A stretch of 64,000 bases of DNA from Parus major (GCF_001522545.3 NC_031799.1:35051228-35115227); one strand, 5' to 3'; shown: positions 38,115 to 49,798, counted from the stretch's first letter. Notes: a model not told the origin generated them from the sequence alone. Numbers and translations: made by a program.

Positions 38115-39165
38115 CTGCACATAGCATAACTACTGGACTAGTTTCAAGACAGTATTACATACAATAGCAATGTGGAATACACACATTTTCCTAAGAATTT
38201 TAAAAAAAGATCTAAAATACATGTTGAAATTTCACATTTTTAATGAATAAAATTAGTCCATTTTTGCTAATGATAAATAAAAAAATTATTTTGGGAATAA
38301 ATACATTTTGTTTTGTTTAGATTTTTGCCTAAAAATATTATTTCCTCCAATATTAATTAAAAAGAAAGAGACAGTAAATCTCTTCAGAACAGCCATAAGT
38401 ATATTTAATATATTTAGTTTTTAAATGAAAATCCTTTAGTTTTTGACAACCAGATATTTTCAACTGCAAAACAAAAAGTTTAGTGTTGATGAAAGCACCT
38501 GAGAATTTCTACCCCAGTCATATTTTTATGCCCTAGAGTAACTTTTCAACCGTAGAAATAAAGAAGAAAATTGAGAGAGCAAATAAACTGATATTGACTA
38601 TGCTGAAAAAATTTCACAAATAAACCTCAGCAATAGTTTAGTATGTTTTAAATGGAGTGCATTTGAAGACAGTTTTCAAAACCCCAAAACTTTAAAGTTT
38701 GAAAAGCAATAACAAATGCTGTGGCAGGTTTATTTCAGTTAATTGTGCTGGTGAGATGTTTCACACTTTAACTAGCTCCAGTCTTTGACCTCCCTAATCA
38801 CTGAGGATAAATTAATCATGTAAGATCAGTTTTTGTATTAAAAACTTCATGGTTTAAACTTCATTTGTATTTAAAGGCAAAGAACAAAATTATTTCTATT
38901 TTATTTCCAAGGAAGAGAGAAATCTGGATTTTTGATCACTGGAAAAATATGAGAATCCATTATAAAGATCCTCATCAATTAAGTGAGCATTTTGAATTCA
39001 GTAGTTTTGAATTTTGTCAGTGTAACAGCACCAGGTTGGTCAATTGACCTTTGTATCTAGAATTTGGGAAATAACAGATTTATTGAATATCTCAATTTGG
39101 AACATAATGTCTCTAACACCCTGAGCTTCGGAGGACTACCTAAAACTAAATTATATGACTCAGAG
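38115..39165. other. Unique AT-rich DNA; nothing recognised
   Basis: Open frames up to 60 codons only. Confidence 0.55.
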
Positions 39166-39167
39166 CA

Positions 39168-39290
39168 TTGTTGAGATGATCCTTGAACACTGGCAGTCAT
39201 GATACTATGACCACTTGCGTGGGGAGCCTGACCCATGGGCTGACTGCTCTCTCAGCAAAGAATCTTTTCTCAGTGTCCCATTGTTAAAAA
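39168..39290 (-). mobile_element. CR1 LINE 3' UTR relic, antisense
   Basis: Antisense CR1 tail words: 'ccttgaacactggcag' (about 39181), then a 'ggggagcctgacccatgg' block equivalent to the 'gggcaacctgttccagtg' part, then 'ctctcagcaaagaatctttt' (about 39250). Heavily substituted, so an old copy. Confidence 0.5.
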
Positions 39291-40990
39291 CTAGATAATC
39301 TGTTTGTGCCACCTCTTTTGTTTCTAAGCCAGATCTTGGACTGAAGCTGTGCTGGCAGGTATTTTTGTTGTGAAACAGATGATGTGATAGTTGAAGGGCT
39401 GGAGAACACTGAAGGATTATTTCTCAGGTTAACCTGCCCATGAAGTCAGTCTGCAGTCACACAGGACCTCTGCAAGACATCCGTTTATTATTTTTCCCAA
39501 ACGTATTACTTCTTAATAGCTATACTCCTTCATCAAAAGTAGTTTTTCTGCATGTAGTGACAATTAAAAATCTACCTTTGATTCTTCTTCATTGTATTAA
39601 GTTGTGAGGAAGGATGTCTTTTCAGTGACTCTTTGGGCAAAGTTAATTTTTTTACCCATCTAGAACTACGTATGTTACCAGTTAGCTTACTTTTATGAGA
39701 CTTTGAATTTGTAGCATCTACATTTTAAAAAGCAAGTAATTAATTAGGAAAAGGTAAGAAACTGATTCTAAATTTTATCTTGTCCCCCTCCAGAAAACTC
39801 AGAAAATTCTTTGACTATAAACTTATGAGTTATTTCTACCTTTGCTTTCCATATGCTTTCTACAGTTCAAAATTAATTTCTTGAATATCTCCCCCTTTAC
39901 GTTATTCACCCTGTTTGGAACAAGTTGGAATTATGTGTGTGGCTCCCCTTTCCCTCAAAGCTATGAAGAATCTGCTATAATATATTGCTTTAATCTATCT
40001 ATTCTGAGTTAGAACTTCAATACTTACAAACTTCTTCCTCTCCACAGTTTTCCTTTATCTTCTTATGATTAATGGATCATCTCTAAGACTTTTGCACCAA
40101 CACCAGAGAGTACCAGAGAAAGAAACAGTCTTAGTGTTTTGATTCTTACATTCTCCTGCAAAACATTTCTGTGCAATAAAACAGTATAATCTCCCTGAGG
40201 TTTATGGGTGATTTAATATTTCTCCCATATCTGATACACATTTTTCTATGCTGAACTCTGCATGTCCACTGATAACTGATATGCTTACCAGCTGTTACTC
40301 AGTGTAGCTCTTCCAGATGTTCTGCCTAGACTATCATATTGGCATGCTATTTGAAATCTCAATTCTTTGTTGCTTTCCTATTGTGATCCACTCTTCCTTT
40401 TTTATGAGTCAGAACTGAAAAAAACATTTTATGTAATTTAAAAGTAAAGAGCAAAGCAAGACAAAACCCCTCAAGAACAAAAAAACCAAAAAATCAAACC
40501 AACAACAACAAAAAAAAACTTCACAAGAGAGAATAAGCTTACAATCAAATGTAGACCAAAATTTTGAGGTAGATGTACTTTACAAAGAAGATAACAAATT
40601 CGCATATTGCACTTTATAAATTTCTGCAACATTCAGAAATTCACGGATACAATATTATTTTCTTGGCTTGTCAAAAGACTTTTATGTTTCAAAATCAGTG
40701 AAAGGTGTGCCAGGAAGAGTTCAGTGAAAACAAATTAAATCAGGCCAAAATACAGATCTAAAACCACTGACCACTTATTTTTCTGCTTCAGATTTGAGCA
40801 ATTCCAATTTCTTTTTTCTAAGAAAATGAATTTATATGTATAGCTAAATAAGACCAGACGAGCAGTCTGGTCATCATACAGAGCAGTAAGTTACAGAGTA
40901 ATTTGTACATCTGTAATAAAGTTCAGATTACAAATTCATTACTATAATGCTAAAATTCTAATGTAAAATCAAAAGAAGGACTCATCTGAA
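39291..40990. other. Unique AT-rich DNA up to the gap
   Basis: No recognised feature except an A-rich stretch (AAAC/CAA words) at about 40435-40520. Confidence 0.55.
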
Positions 40991-41500
40991 NNNNNNNNNN
41001 NNNNNNNNNNNNNNNNNNNNNNNNNNNNNNNNNNNNNNNNNNNNNNNNNNNNNNNNNNNNNNNNNNNNNNNNNNNNNNNNNNNNNNNNNNNNNNNNNNNN
41101 NNNNNNNNNNNNNNNNNNNNNNNNNNNNNNNNNNNNNNNNNNNNNNNNNNNNNNNNNNNNNNNNNNNNNNNNNNNNNNNNNNNNNNNNNNNNNNNNNNNN
41201 NNNNNNNNNNNNNNNNNNNNNNNNNNNNNNNNNNNNNNNNNNNNNNNNNNNNNNNNNNNNNNNNNNNNNNNNNNNNNNNNNNNNNNNNNNNNNNNNNNNN
41301 NNNNNNNNNNNNNNNNNNNNNNNNNNNNNNNNNNNNNNNNNNNNNNNNNNNNNNNNNNNNNNNNNNNNNNNNNNNNNNNNNNNNNNNNNNNNNNNNNNNN
41401 NNNNNNNNNNNNNNNNNNNNNNNNNNNNNNNNNNNNNNNNNNNNNNNNNNNNNNNNNNNNNNNNNNNNNNNNNNNNNNNNNNNNNNNNNNNNNNNNNNNN
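40991..41500. other. Assembly gap, 510 N
   Basis: Undetermined bases. Any open frame drawn across it is meaningless. The flanks are AT-rich and show no repeat boundary, so the missing content cannot be inferred. Confidence 1.
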
Positions 41501-43780
41501 ACTGCTCACTTGCTCACTGATATTTTAGATTTAAATTCATCATTTAATTAGGCTCTCCAAACTTCTAAAATTTCAGTAAAATAATAGAAATATATGTCCT
41601 CTATGAATAATAAATATGATTTAGCCTTTCTAAGAGTCTGAAATTAATATTCTTGTGAACATGAGGAACTGATTTGTTCACTGAACATAGAAGGCTTAGT
41701 GCAGTCTCTTGTGAGAATTGACTATAGACAAGCATTTAGCAGTGTGAAGAGCGCCAGCAGTTCCTGATGATATTCATGTGTTTAATAATCATAATACCTA
41801 AAACTTTTGAAAAAATCTGTTTAACTAGTACCTAATTAAAGAAATTTCTTTGTTTTAAGTAGATTGAAATTAAACACAGACGTTTTGTTTACATTTTGGA
41901 TAATGACAATTGTATTGTCAATGCATGTTATCTAGTTATATGATGAAAAATTAGCTGGTAAAAATAGCATGATCTCTGGTGCAAACAGCACACCTTCAAA
42001 ACATGAACACAAAACTGCTGAGACTGTCTTACTTGAAGGTTTGAATTTTTAGCATTAAGTTTGGTTTTTCCAGTGATGGAAATCAAGAGTTTTGGAGCAA
42101 GATAATCACAAGAACAAGTTAAAGCATGTGGCTATAACTTCTTAAGGATATGCAGTTAATTATTCTAACTGAATCTTTCAACCTTGGACTAATTAACTTG
42201 TATTCCAAATTGGAACATTTTCCCTCTAAAAGCTTTCCAAAAGACAAATGATTCTTTCTTCTTTATCCTGAGATAACTAGTGAAAGTATAAATCTATGAA
42301 ATATTTCATAACTTGATGAGAACACCAAAATTATTTAGCGGGGGGAGACAGCTCTAGGACTATGTTTTTTCATTTGCAGTCAGATAATGCCAAAATAATA
42401 TTTCTGTTCTCAATTTGAAGAGAAAAATTAAGAACCCTGTTGGTCCAGGAACACAAGACACAGCAAAATTTGTTAGCGACTATCTCTAATTGTCTCTGAG
42501 CAAAAAACAATCCTTCCACAAAAGGTCTTCTTTTGTAAGGCTGGTCTTCAACAGCCTTACAAAACTTGAAAAAGAAGCGGAAATTATGTCAGTAATTCTG
42601 CTTCTCTTGCAGTCAATTAAAAATTTCCAATTCAACCTGGTAGGTTCTGAATATCATCTGCTGTCTTTCAGTGTGCAAAGATGGACACTGAAGTACAGCC
42701 AATGGAGTGCTCATTTCCCCAATGTGCAATGAATGCTGGTACATGCCGCCTCCCATTTTGGTGAAGTCCTTAGGGACTGAAGACCTTCAGATTTTCTGCC
42801 CAGCCTACTGCATGACTGATTATTAGCTGAGATACTTACCTGTCACACAGCAACACAGTAAGAAAGCCTCTTCTGCTTTGTGTTTCAGGGCCACAATTGA
42901 GGAAAACATGATACAAATCTAGTAGCTTTTCAGAATGTATCCATGAAATAAATGGTACAAGATGGCAAGTCACAAGTTACCCTCGTTCATCTAAGAAGCA
43001 TATGCATATCTTCTGAATGGGAGATGTCTTTTCTTCCGCTCTCCCACCTATAGACCTACCCTTGCAATTCATAGTAAAACTGTTTGCAAAAGTCTTAGGT
43101 TGAGACATATCTAAGCAGGCAAAATCCCTAAAAGCACCCTTGAAACTGAGGTATCAGAAGCAAATGATGCGCTGATCCAAGAGCTGGCTGACTACAATTC
43201 ACTGGATTGTACAAGTATGCTATTTTTCTCAGCAAGCAAACCAAATTTACATTTCACAATTGCATTAGATGTGTGTACAGAGTTAATAAGAAATAAAATG
43301 TGTGGTTGTTTAAGGGATCCCAAGGTCTTTGTTTTAATTTCTCAGGGTTGGTATTTAAAGTACAACTAAGAGAACCAGAATTGATTTTAGAAGTGATTTT
43401 TCACTGTAAGAGCTGAAAGAAGTGGCAAATCACACTCAGAAACCTTGATGTCAGCTGTAACCGTACATAATGTCATGGTAAATCTCAGTTCTAAGCATTC
43501 AACAAAAGCTGCTGCAAAGTGCTATGCAGCTGTTCTGGAGACCATCTGTCATGTTTTTTTTCCTTATTTTTATTATTTTCTTTATCTTTTAAAATTAAAA
43601 CGGAGAGGTCTATTTTCCAAATTAGGTGACTCCTCCATAATCTAATGTTCATTATTTTTTTTCTTTGTCTGATCCTCTCTTAAATTTTACTCTATTTAGT
43701 TCTACCATCCTAATCTCTTTTCCCTCTTGCAATTTTCTCTTCTGTTCTCTTCATACTATTATCTGTTAACTGCGTTGTTT
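41501..43780. other. Unique AT-rich DNA; no gene seen
   Basis: Open frames up to 80 codons (42490, +) without motifs. Confidence 0.55.
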
Positions 43781-43785
43781 TCTCA
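43781..43785. repeat. Target-site duplication TCTCA, left copy
   Basis: Identical to 44875-44879; flanks the LTR at 43786-44874. A 5-bp duplication is typical of ERVL-type and some other retroviral integrases. Confidence 0.8.
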
Positions 43786-44874
43786 AGTAGTGGGTTGACC
43801 ATGGCTGGATGTCTTGTGCTTACAGAAGTGTCCCTATTACTCCCTCTCCTCAGCTGGATAAGAAAGAGGAAATATGATAAAAGCCTTGTAGATGAGAAAA
43901 GGATAAGATCACTCACAAATAACCATCATGGATGAAATGTACTCAGGTTGGGGAAATTAGGTAAATTTACTATAAATAAATCACAGAAGGGTAATGAGAA
44001 ATTAAAAAAAAAAAAATACCTTCCTCATTGCTCTCCCTTTCTATTCCTAGTTTATAGCTTTATTCCCAATTCTCCAACACTTTCCTCTAACAGTGACAAA
44101 GGATGGGTAATGCAGGTCAACTCACCACACATTGTTTATACTGTATTTTTCTCCCCAGGGGAAGACTTTCTCCTGCTCTGGTTCGAGGTTCTTTCCATGG
44201 GAGATAGTCCACCTCAAATGCCTCAAAAATGAGTCCTTCTCCTTCCCATGGGCTACTCTTCTTGGGCTGCTCAAGTATGGGTCTCTTCTATGGGGTGCAG
44301 TCCTTCAGGCACAGAGTATTCCAGCATGGGTGCCCCACAGGGTCACAAATTAACCTCAGAAAACCTGCTCCAGAATGGGGTCCTGTCTCCACATGGCTGC
44401 AGCTCCTGCTAGCAACCTGCTCCAGCACAGGCTTCTCATGGAGTCACAACTTCCTTTGGGCACATTCACCTTCTTGGGTCCTCCACAGGCTGCAGGTGGA
44501 TCTCTGCATGTCATGGACCTCCATGTGCTGCAGGGGCACAGCTCCCTCACCATGGGCTGCCCCACAGCCTGAAGGGGAATATCAGCTACAGCACTTCCAC
44601 CTTCCCCTTTGGCACTGACTTTGGTGTCAGCAAAGAAGTTTGTCTCACATATTCTCACTCCTTTTTTCTCTGTTGCAGTAACTTTTTTCTTTTCTTAAAT
44701 GCATTTTCCCAGAGGCAGTAGAACCCAGACTAGGGCTTAGCCTTGGAAGGGGCAGATCAGTCTTGGAACTGGCTGGCACTGGTTCTGCTGGACATGGGGG
44801 AAGCTTCTGACAGATTCTCAGTCCCCCCTGTAGCCCTCTTCCGTACCAAAACCTTGCCATGCAAACCAAATTCA
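43786..44874 (-). mobile_element. Solo LTR of an endogenous retrovirus (1,089 bp), minus orientation
   Basis: A common avian LTR type with the sense strand on minus. The sense 5' end is at 44874, where the minus strand starts TGAATTTGGTTTGC. The sense 3' end is at 43786, where the plus strand reads 'agtagtgggttgacc' against an expected TG-starting terminus, so that terminal dinucleotide has mutated. Internal landmarks match the family along its whole length: the repeated 'catggg..tgcag' blocks at about 44190-44580, the 'ctcacatattctcactcc' block at 44644, and the 'gggaagcttctgacag' block near 44799. Perfect 5-bp duplications flank it and no internal retroviral sequence remains, so it is a solo LTR. 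Frames of up to 129 codons inside it are not genes. ERVL-like by TSD length; exact family not assigned. Confidence 0.85.
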
Positions 44875-44879
44875 TCTCA
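44875..44879. repeat. Target-site duplication TCTCA, right copy
   Basis: Exact match to 43781-43785. Confidence 0.8.
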
Positions 44880-45230
44880 TCAGTGTACTTTTCCATCTGC
44901 TCTCATTGTTGCTGGCTGTGCAAATTTTTGCTCCCAGAGTTCATGATTTCAACCCCAACAGTCAAGTGAAAGGAAAGACCTGTACCTCTTTCTTCCCCTT
45001 GGTGCCTGTCAGAGTACTGTGAGTCAGAAGGGACAACCATGCACAAAAAGGACTATTGTATATGCTTTTCAATTTCAAGTGCACATTGTATTTTCCATGA
45101 TCTCACATAGTAGTCAATTGCCATAGAATTTTGAGGGGAAGGGATGAGAAGAGTGTATTTTAGATTTTTTTCTTATATATGATCATTCTAGTCTGATTTG
45201 ACTGGCAATGAAATGAATTAATTTCCCCAA
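44880..45230. other. Spacer between LTR and CR1
   Basis: 350 bp of unique-looking sequence; nothing recognised. Confidence 0.5.
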
Positions 45231-46067
45231 ACCTATCTGGACTTGTATAAACCATGTCACGCTGTCCTGCATGACCTCCTTTCCTCTAAACTGGAGATAC
45301 ATGGATTTTATCATTGAATTGCTAAGTGGATAAGGAACTGGCTGATGGTCCCACTCAAAGAGCTGTAATGAATAGCTCGATGTGCAAGTGGAGTCCAGTA
45401 ATGAGTGTCACTCCTCTGGAGTAAGTATTGGGACTGTCACTGGTTGCCACATTTGTAGGCAACATGAATAGTGAGATCAAATGTGCCTTCTGTAAGATTG
45501 TCAGCAACACCAAGCTGTGTAGTTGATGTTCTGGAGGGAAGGGATGACATCCAGAGACACCTTGACAGGACTGAGATACAGGCCCATGTGAACTTCATGA
45601 AGTTCAACAAGGCCAAATGCAAGGTATTGCATGGGAGCCAGAGCAATCCCAGGCACAAAATACCAGCTGGGTGAAGAAAGGAATTAGAGCAGCCCTGAAG
45701 AGAAGGACTTGGAGATGTTGGTTGATGAAAGAAACTCAGTCATATACATTCACAGCTCAGATAGCCAACCATATGCTGGGCTGCATCCAAAGCAGTGTGG
45801 CCAGCAGGGAAAGAGAGAGTATTCTGCACCTCTGCTCAGTTCTTGTGACACCCCACCTGGAGTCCTGTGTCCAGCTCAGTGGAGCCCCAACATGAGGAGG
45901 ATATGGACCTATTGGAATGAGTCCACAGGTCATAAAGATGATCAGAGGGCTGGAGCACTTCTTTTATGAGGGCAGGCTGAGAGTTTGGGGATGTTCAGCC
46001 TGGTGAACGGCAGATTCTGGCAACATCATACAGAAACCTTCTAGTACTCAGAGAGGGCCTCTACAAG
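45231..46067 (+). mobile_element. CR1 LINE, sense, 5' part (RT ORF to early 3' UTR), interrupted by an LTR
   Basis: Starts abruptly in the RT palm ('ctatctggacttgtata') and runs through the C-terminal RT region: 'caacaccaagctgtgtag' (about 45508), 'aagttcaacaaggccaaatg' (about 45600) and 'gggctgcatccaaagcagtg' (about 45779). The late 'gagtcctgtgtccagctcag' block follows at about 45861, and the early 3' UTR 'gatgttcagcctgg' at about 45990. Stops and frameshifts break the frame, and the stretch equivalent to the catalytic F-A-D-D reads as V-S-N, so it is dead. It continues at 46654 after the inserted LTR. The start is a 5' truncation. Confidence 0.9.
46063..46067. repeat. Target-site duplication ACAAG, left copy
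   Basis: Identical to 46654-46658; these bases belong to the interrupted CR1. Confidence 0.85.
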
Positions 46068-46653
46068 TGTCATTGTTTAATCCCAACCAGCAACCAAGTA
46101 CCACCACATATCTGCTCATTCACTTCCACACCACTGTATGGGAGAGAAAATTAGGAAGAGTAAGAGCCAAAAAATTGTGGGTTGAGACAATGGCAGCATA
46201 ATTGGTAAAGCAAAAGTTGTATATGCGAGCAAGGCAAAACAAGGAATTCTTTCACTACTTCCCATAGGCAGGCAGGTGTTCAGCCATCCCCAAAAGAACA
46301 GAGTCCCATCACATGTAGCAGCCACTTGGGACAAAAAGCTCCATCATTCCAACCACTGCCCTTTCCTCCTCCTCCCTCTCAGTTTATGTACTGAGCATGA
46401 TGTCATATGGTGTGGAATATCCCTTTGGTCAGTTGGAGTTACCTGTCCTGGCTGTGTTTCCTCACAGTTTCCCATGCACTCCCAGCTCCCTCACCAGAGT
46501 GGCAGTACAAAAAGCAGGAAAGACCTTGGGTCTTTGTAATCCCTGCTCTGCAATAACAAAGACATCAATGCTGCATTCAGCATAAATCCAAAACACAGCC
46601 CCAAGCCATCCACTGGGAAGAAAATTAACCATACCCTGGATTAAAACAGCACA
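46068..46653 (-). mobile_element. Solo LTR of an endogenous retrovirus (586 bp) nested in CR1, minus orientation
   Basis: Begins TGTCATTGTTTAATCCCA and ends AAAACAGCACA on plus, so TG...CA termini are intact on both strands, with perfect ACAAG duplications outside. The body matches a very common avian LTR: 'ggaattctttcactacttcc' (46241), 'aggcaggtgttcagccatcc' (46270), 'tgtggaatatccctttggtc' (about 46411), 'agcataaatccaaaacacag' (46579) and 'gaagaaaattaacc' (46617). The orientation is inferred from memory of the family, whose sense strand starts TGTGCTGGTTTTGGC. The CRE-like TGACGTCA of the family is decayed to TGATGTCA (about 46398) and the TATA-like element is lost, so promoter activity is unlikely. 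Confidence 0.85.
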
Positions 46654-46658
46654 ACAAG
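46654..46658. repeat. Target-site duplication ACAAG, right copy
   Basis: Exact match to 46063-46067. Confidence 0.85.
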
Positions 46659-46956
46659 GCTGGAGATAGGCATTTAGCAAGGGTATGCAGTGACAGGACA
46701 AGAGCAATTTTCTTTCCACTGAAGGAGAATAGATTTAGGTTAAATATTAGGAAGAAATTCTTTACTGTGAGATGGTGAAGCACTAGGATAGGTTGCCCAG
46801 AGAAGCTGGGAGTGTCCCATCCAGTGTTCAAAGCCAGCCTGGACAGGTTTCTGAGCAACATGGCATAGAAGAAGGTGTGCCTGTTCATGGCAGGGATGTT
46901 AAAACTAGCTTACCTTTAAGATTCCTTCCAACACAAAGGTATCCAGGATTCTCTGA
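46654..46956 (+). mobile_element. CR1 LINE, sense, 3' UTR part (continuation after the LTR)
   Basis: Resumes the CR1 at 'aaggctggagatagg' and carries the canonical 3' UTR: 'tgcagtgacaggacaag' (46687), 'tattaggaagaaattcttta' (46746), 'ataggttgcccagagaagct' (46787), 'tgttcatggcagggatgtta' (46881) and 'aagattccttccaacacaa' (46918). It ends near the 'ggattctctga' terminus, a decayed form of the CR1 terminal repeat. Confidence 0.9.
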
Positions 46957-47105
46957 AGCCTGTCGGGAAATACATGACAGCATTTCCTGAGTGATTTCTG
47001 TTATTTTCTCAATCCATGCACCTCTATTTTCAGATTTTTTTTCATGTTCTTTTAAGGAAGGGGAGTGATAGATTGGCTTGGTTGGAATCTGGCAGGCAAA
47101 CAACA
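46957..47105. other. Unique sequence after the CR1
   Basis: Nothing recognised. Confidence 0.5.
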
Positions 47106-47139
47106 AAATACAAGTGGGTGAACCCACCCACTTGTATTT
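47106..47139. repeat. Perfect 14-bp inverted repeat with 6-base loop
   Basis: Arms aaatacaagtgggt (47106-47119) and acccacttgtattt (47126-47139) are exact reverse complements around 'gaaccc'. It is the strongest compact hairpin seen in the window and has no obvious host element. Confidence 0.9.
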
Positions 47140-47257
47140 GAAAATTGCTGCCAACTATAACTTTGTGTGGGATTTCCATACTTGAAAATACACCAAATTG
47201 CTGTGAAATTTGTGTGTTAAGTGATGCACATGGAATTATTGAATTTTGTCGTAAGTA

Positions 47258-47288
47258 AGGTACCATACATAAAATAAGGTACCATACA
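47258..47288. repeat. Short direct repeat of 'aaggtaccatac'
   Basis: Two copies 19 bases apart; a local slippage duplication. Confidence 0.7.
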
Positions 47289-49350
47289 ACCTAAAAATCC
47301 AGTCAAGGAATCCTTATAATAGACTCAACTAATATGAACAGTTCACCATTGAATTACAGCCAACTTAGGGCACATTCACAGTTTACTTGGAAGAGAAAAT
47401 AAACCCATTTGTTCACAAACAGCTTTGACTCAAGTAAACTAAAAAGCAGTTCCCTTTGTTCTTTGAACTCAACATCAGAACTAGATTTTCATTCTTAAAA
47501 GGACGTTGTTATTATACATAGTTTTTGAAAATACTAAAGCTGTGGATTGTAATGCAGATACAGAAAATTCAATGGAAGGTTGAAACAAGGAGGACAGAAA
47601 AAGTTGTCTGGATATTAATTAACCTAGGTGTAATTTTAGCCAAACTACTGTACCAATTCTGGTATGGTCCACTTACACTTCTGTAGCTGAGAGGATCATC
47701 TCTGATGGAGCTTCCTAAATTTCTTAGGCATTAAATATTTTCTGTCAACAGGCAAAAGGTGAACTATTGCTCTGAACTCATTTAAAAATGCCTGTATCTG
47801 GAACTATCAACTTCATTTAGTATATTCATTTTTGCACTATTTGAGATCTTTTTTCACTACCAGAGCTGATGTTTCAAATTTTTAGTAATCTGAAAGCCAT
47901 TTATTTCCTTGATCCTGCCAAATTAATTTCATACAGGCAACATGAGTTTACAGACTTTATATCAGTGTTGTGGATTGACCACAGCTTTAGAAGCACCTTT
48001 GTAATTGTGATGTCTCTGGATGAGGTGCGTCCTCTGGATTGAAAGAATGCTTTTAATCATATAGAATGAGGCTACTCTGTTTCAAGCCTCTTGGGGTTAG
48101 TTTGATAATAGATTTTCTCCCATAGCAGTGCTCATTATCTGTAGTCAAAGCCAACAGTTTGATTATCCCCTTCCTTTCAATTAGGTCTTTGCACCCATGG
48201 GGCCCAGGCGTGGTGCTGTATTGATATAAGTTAACTTTCAAGCTAGTTTTGCAAGGTATCACAAGAATGGGTTGATCAGTAGAGCTTCTGTCTTATCCAG
48301 CTACAGATTCATTGAGTCACTGAAAAGAATCAAAGACCACCACAAAATAGCCCTTTAGTTAAGACCTAAGAAACACATGGCAAGATTTGGAGGACAATTC
48401 TGTGTGGCTAGTTTGTATTAATCTAAGACCCTAATGAAAATACAAAGGGGAACAATAGTAGAACAATAAGATTATTTTGTGACTTCTGAAATGAAAATTC
48501 TATTAGATTATCAATATCTTCCAAAAAACTAATATCAGCACAAAAATTTTCCTGTACCCCCTCCAATAAAAATGCGTGGGCTTTTTTTCCTTCTCCTTTT
48601 TGTGACCTTATTTATATAAAGGAGACAACAAATATCTCTAAGTCTGGCACTTGCATGCAACCTAACTCTTAAATTATTCCTTATCATCACTACAATAGTA
48701 AAGCCTGAATTATTTGACATTTCCCTTCTGGGATTTGAAAACACTGTACCATGTAGTTCTAAAGTTTACACTGTGACTATCCCACAAAATGATTAAAATT
48801 ATTAAATACATCCAAGAATTTGGCAAACTGGAAAAAGGAAAAAAAAAAAAGAGAAGAAAAAAATTATTACTTTAAGCCCTCAGCTTGGTTCAGAGGTAAA
48901 TATAAGGTTTATTGCATGGACATATACACAAATGGTATATAACCAGTGTCATTTTGAACCTACACTATAATGGTGAAAGTTCGGAATGAGTGAATGAAGC
49001 CACTTACCTCTAAATTTCTTCTGTTAAAGAGTGCATTTGGGTTCCTGGGAAAAAAAAAACCCAGGAAAAAAGAAAGCTTGTAAATTGCTAGTACTATGCC
49101 TGAAAAAATACATAATCTGAAAAAAAAAAAACCATACCACATTATGTGTGTCAGTAAGCGTGAAGAGATTTGTGGAAATACAGAGGAAATGGGAATTTTC
49201 AGGTGAAGAAGTGAGAAATATTGTTTCTTGAGAGAAGACTACAAAGATTTTGAGAACCTGTGTCAGAGGAATAAGAGACCTGTAAGGGGGGATGAGTTTA
49301 AGAAATTACTCTAGGTAAGGCAGTAACTTTGCTGGTAGCAGACACATAAA
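47289..49350. other. Unique AT-rich DNA; no gene seen
   Basis: Open frames up to 69 codons without motifs. A-rich runs lie at 48837-48862 and 49049-49059. Confidence 0.55.
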
Positions 49351-49751
49351 CATAGAATAATAGAGTATTCTGGGTTGGAAAGAATTTAAAGAACATCTAG
49401 TTCCCAACCCTCTGCCATGGACAGGAACACCTGACCAGATTGCTCAGACCCTCATCCAGCTGGACCTTGAACATTTCCAGGGATGGAGCCTCCACAGTTT
49501 CTCTGGTCAGACTGAGGCAGCTCCTCACCAGCATCCCAACAAAGAATTTTTCCCTAATATCTTATTTAAATCTACCCTCTTTCAGTTTGAAGCCATTTTC
49601 TCCTTGTTCTGTCACTACATGCCCTTGTAGATAGTCTCTTCACCTTTCTTGTAGGCTTGATTCAGGCACTGCAAGGCAACAATTAGGTCACCTTGAAGAC
49701 TTTTATTTTCTGATCAGGTACATCTCACAATTCCGTTTTCACAGAGGAGGA
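49351..49751 (-). mobile_element. CR1 LINE 3' end, antisense
   Basis: Starts with the antisense CR1 terminus ('catagaataatagagtattc' then 'tgggttggaa'). It runs through 'accctctgccatggacagga' (49407), 'ccttgaacatttccagggat' (49465), 'tctaccctctttcagtttga' (49572) and 'tcactacatgcccttgtaga' (49612), into the start of the 3' UTR near 49751. It is a typical 5'-truncated insertion, less diverged than the relics at 34 and 39 kb. Confidence 0.9.
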
Positions 49752-49798
49752 CAGCCTGTAAAGCGTTATAACTCTAAGTTCTGCCCTGGGCACACAGT

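Noticed and set aside
40982..41509. 175-codon minus-strand frame
   Set aside because: Made almost entirely of N bases in the assembly gap.
44229..44618. 129-codon plus-strand frame rich in Trp, Ser and Pro
   Set aside because: Antisense to the solo LTR at 43786-44874; LTR repeat blocks explain the composition.
45471..45969. Overlapping 67-92-codon frames as genes
   Set aside because: Frameshifted pieces of the sense CR1 reverse transcriptase ORF, already explained by the element.
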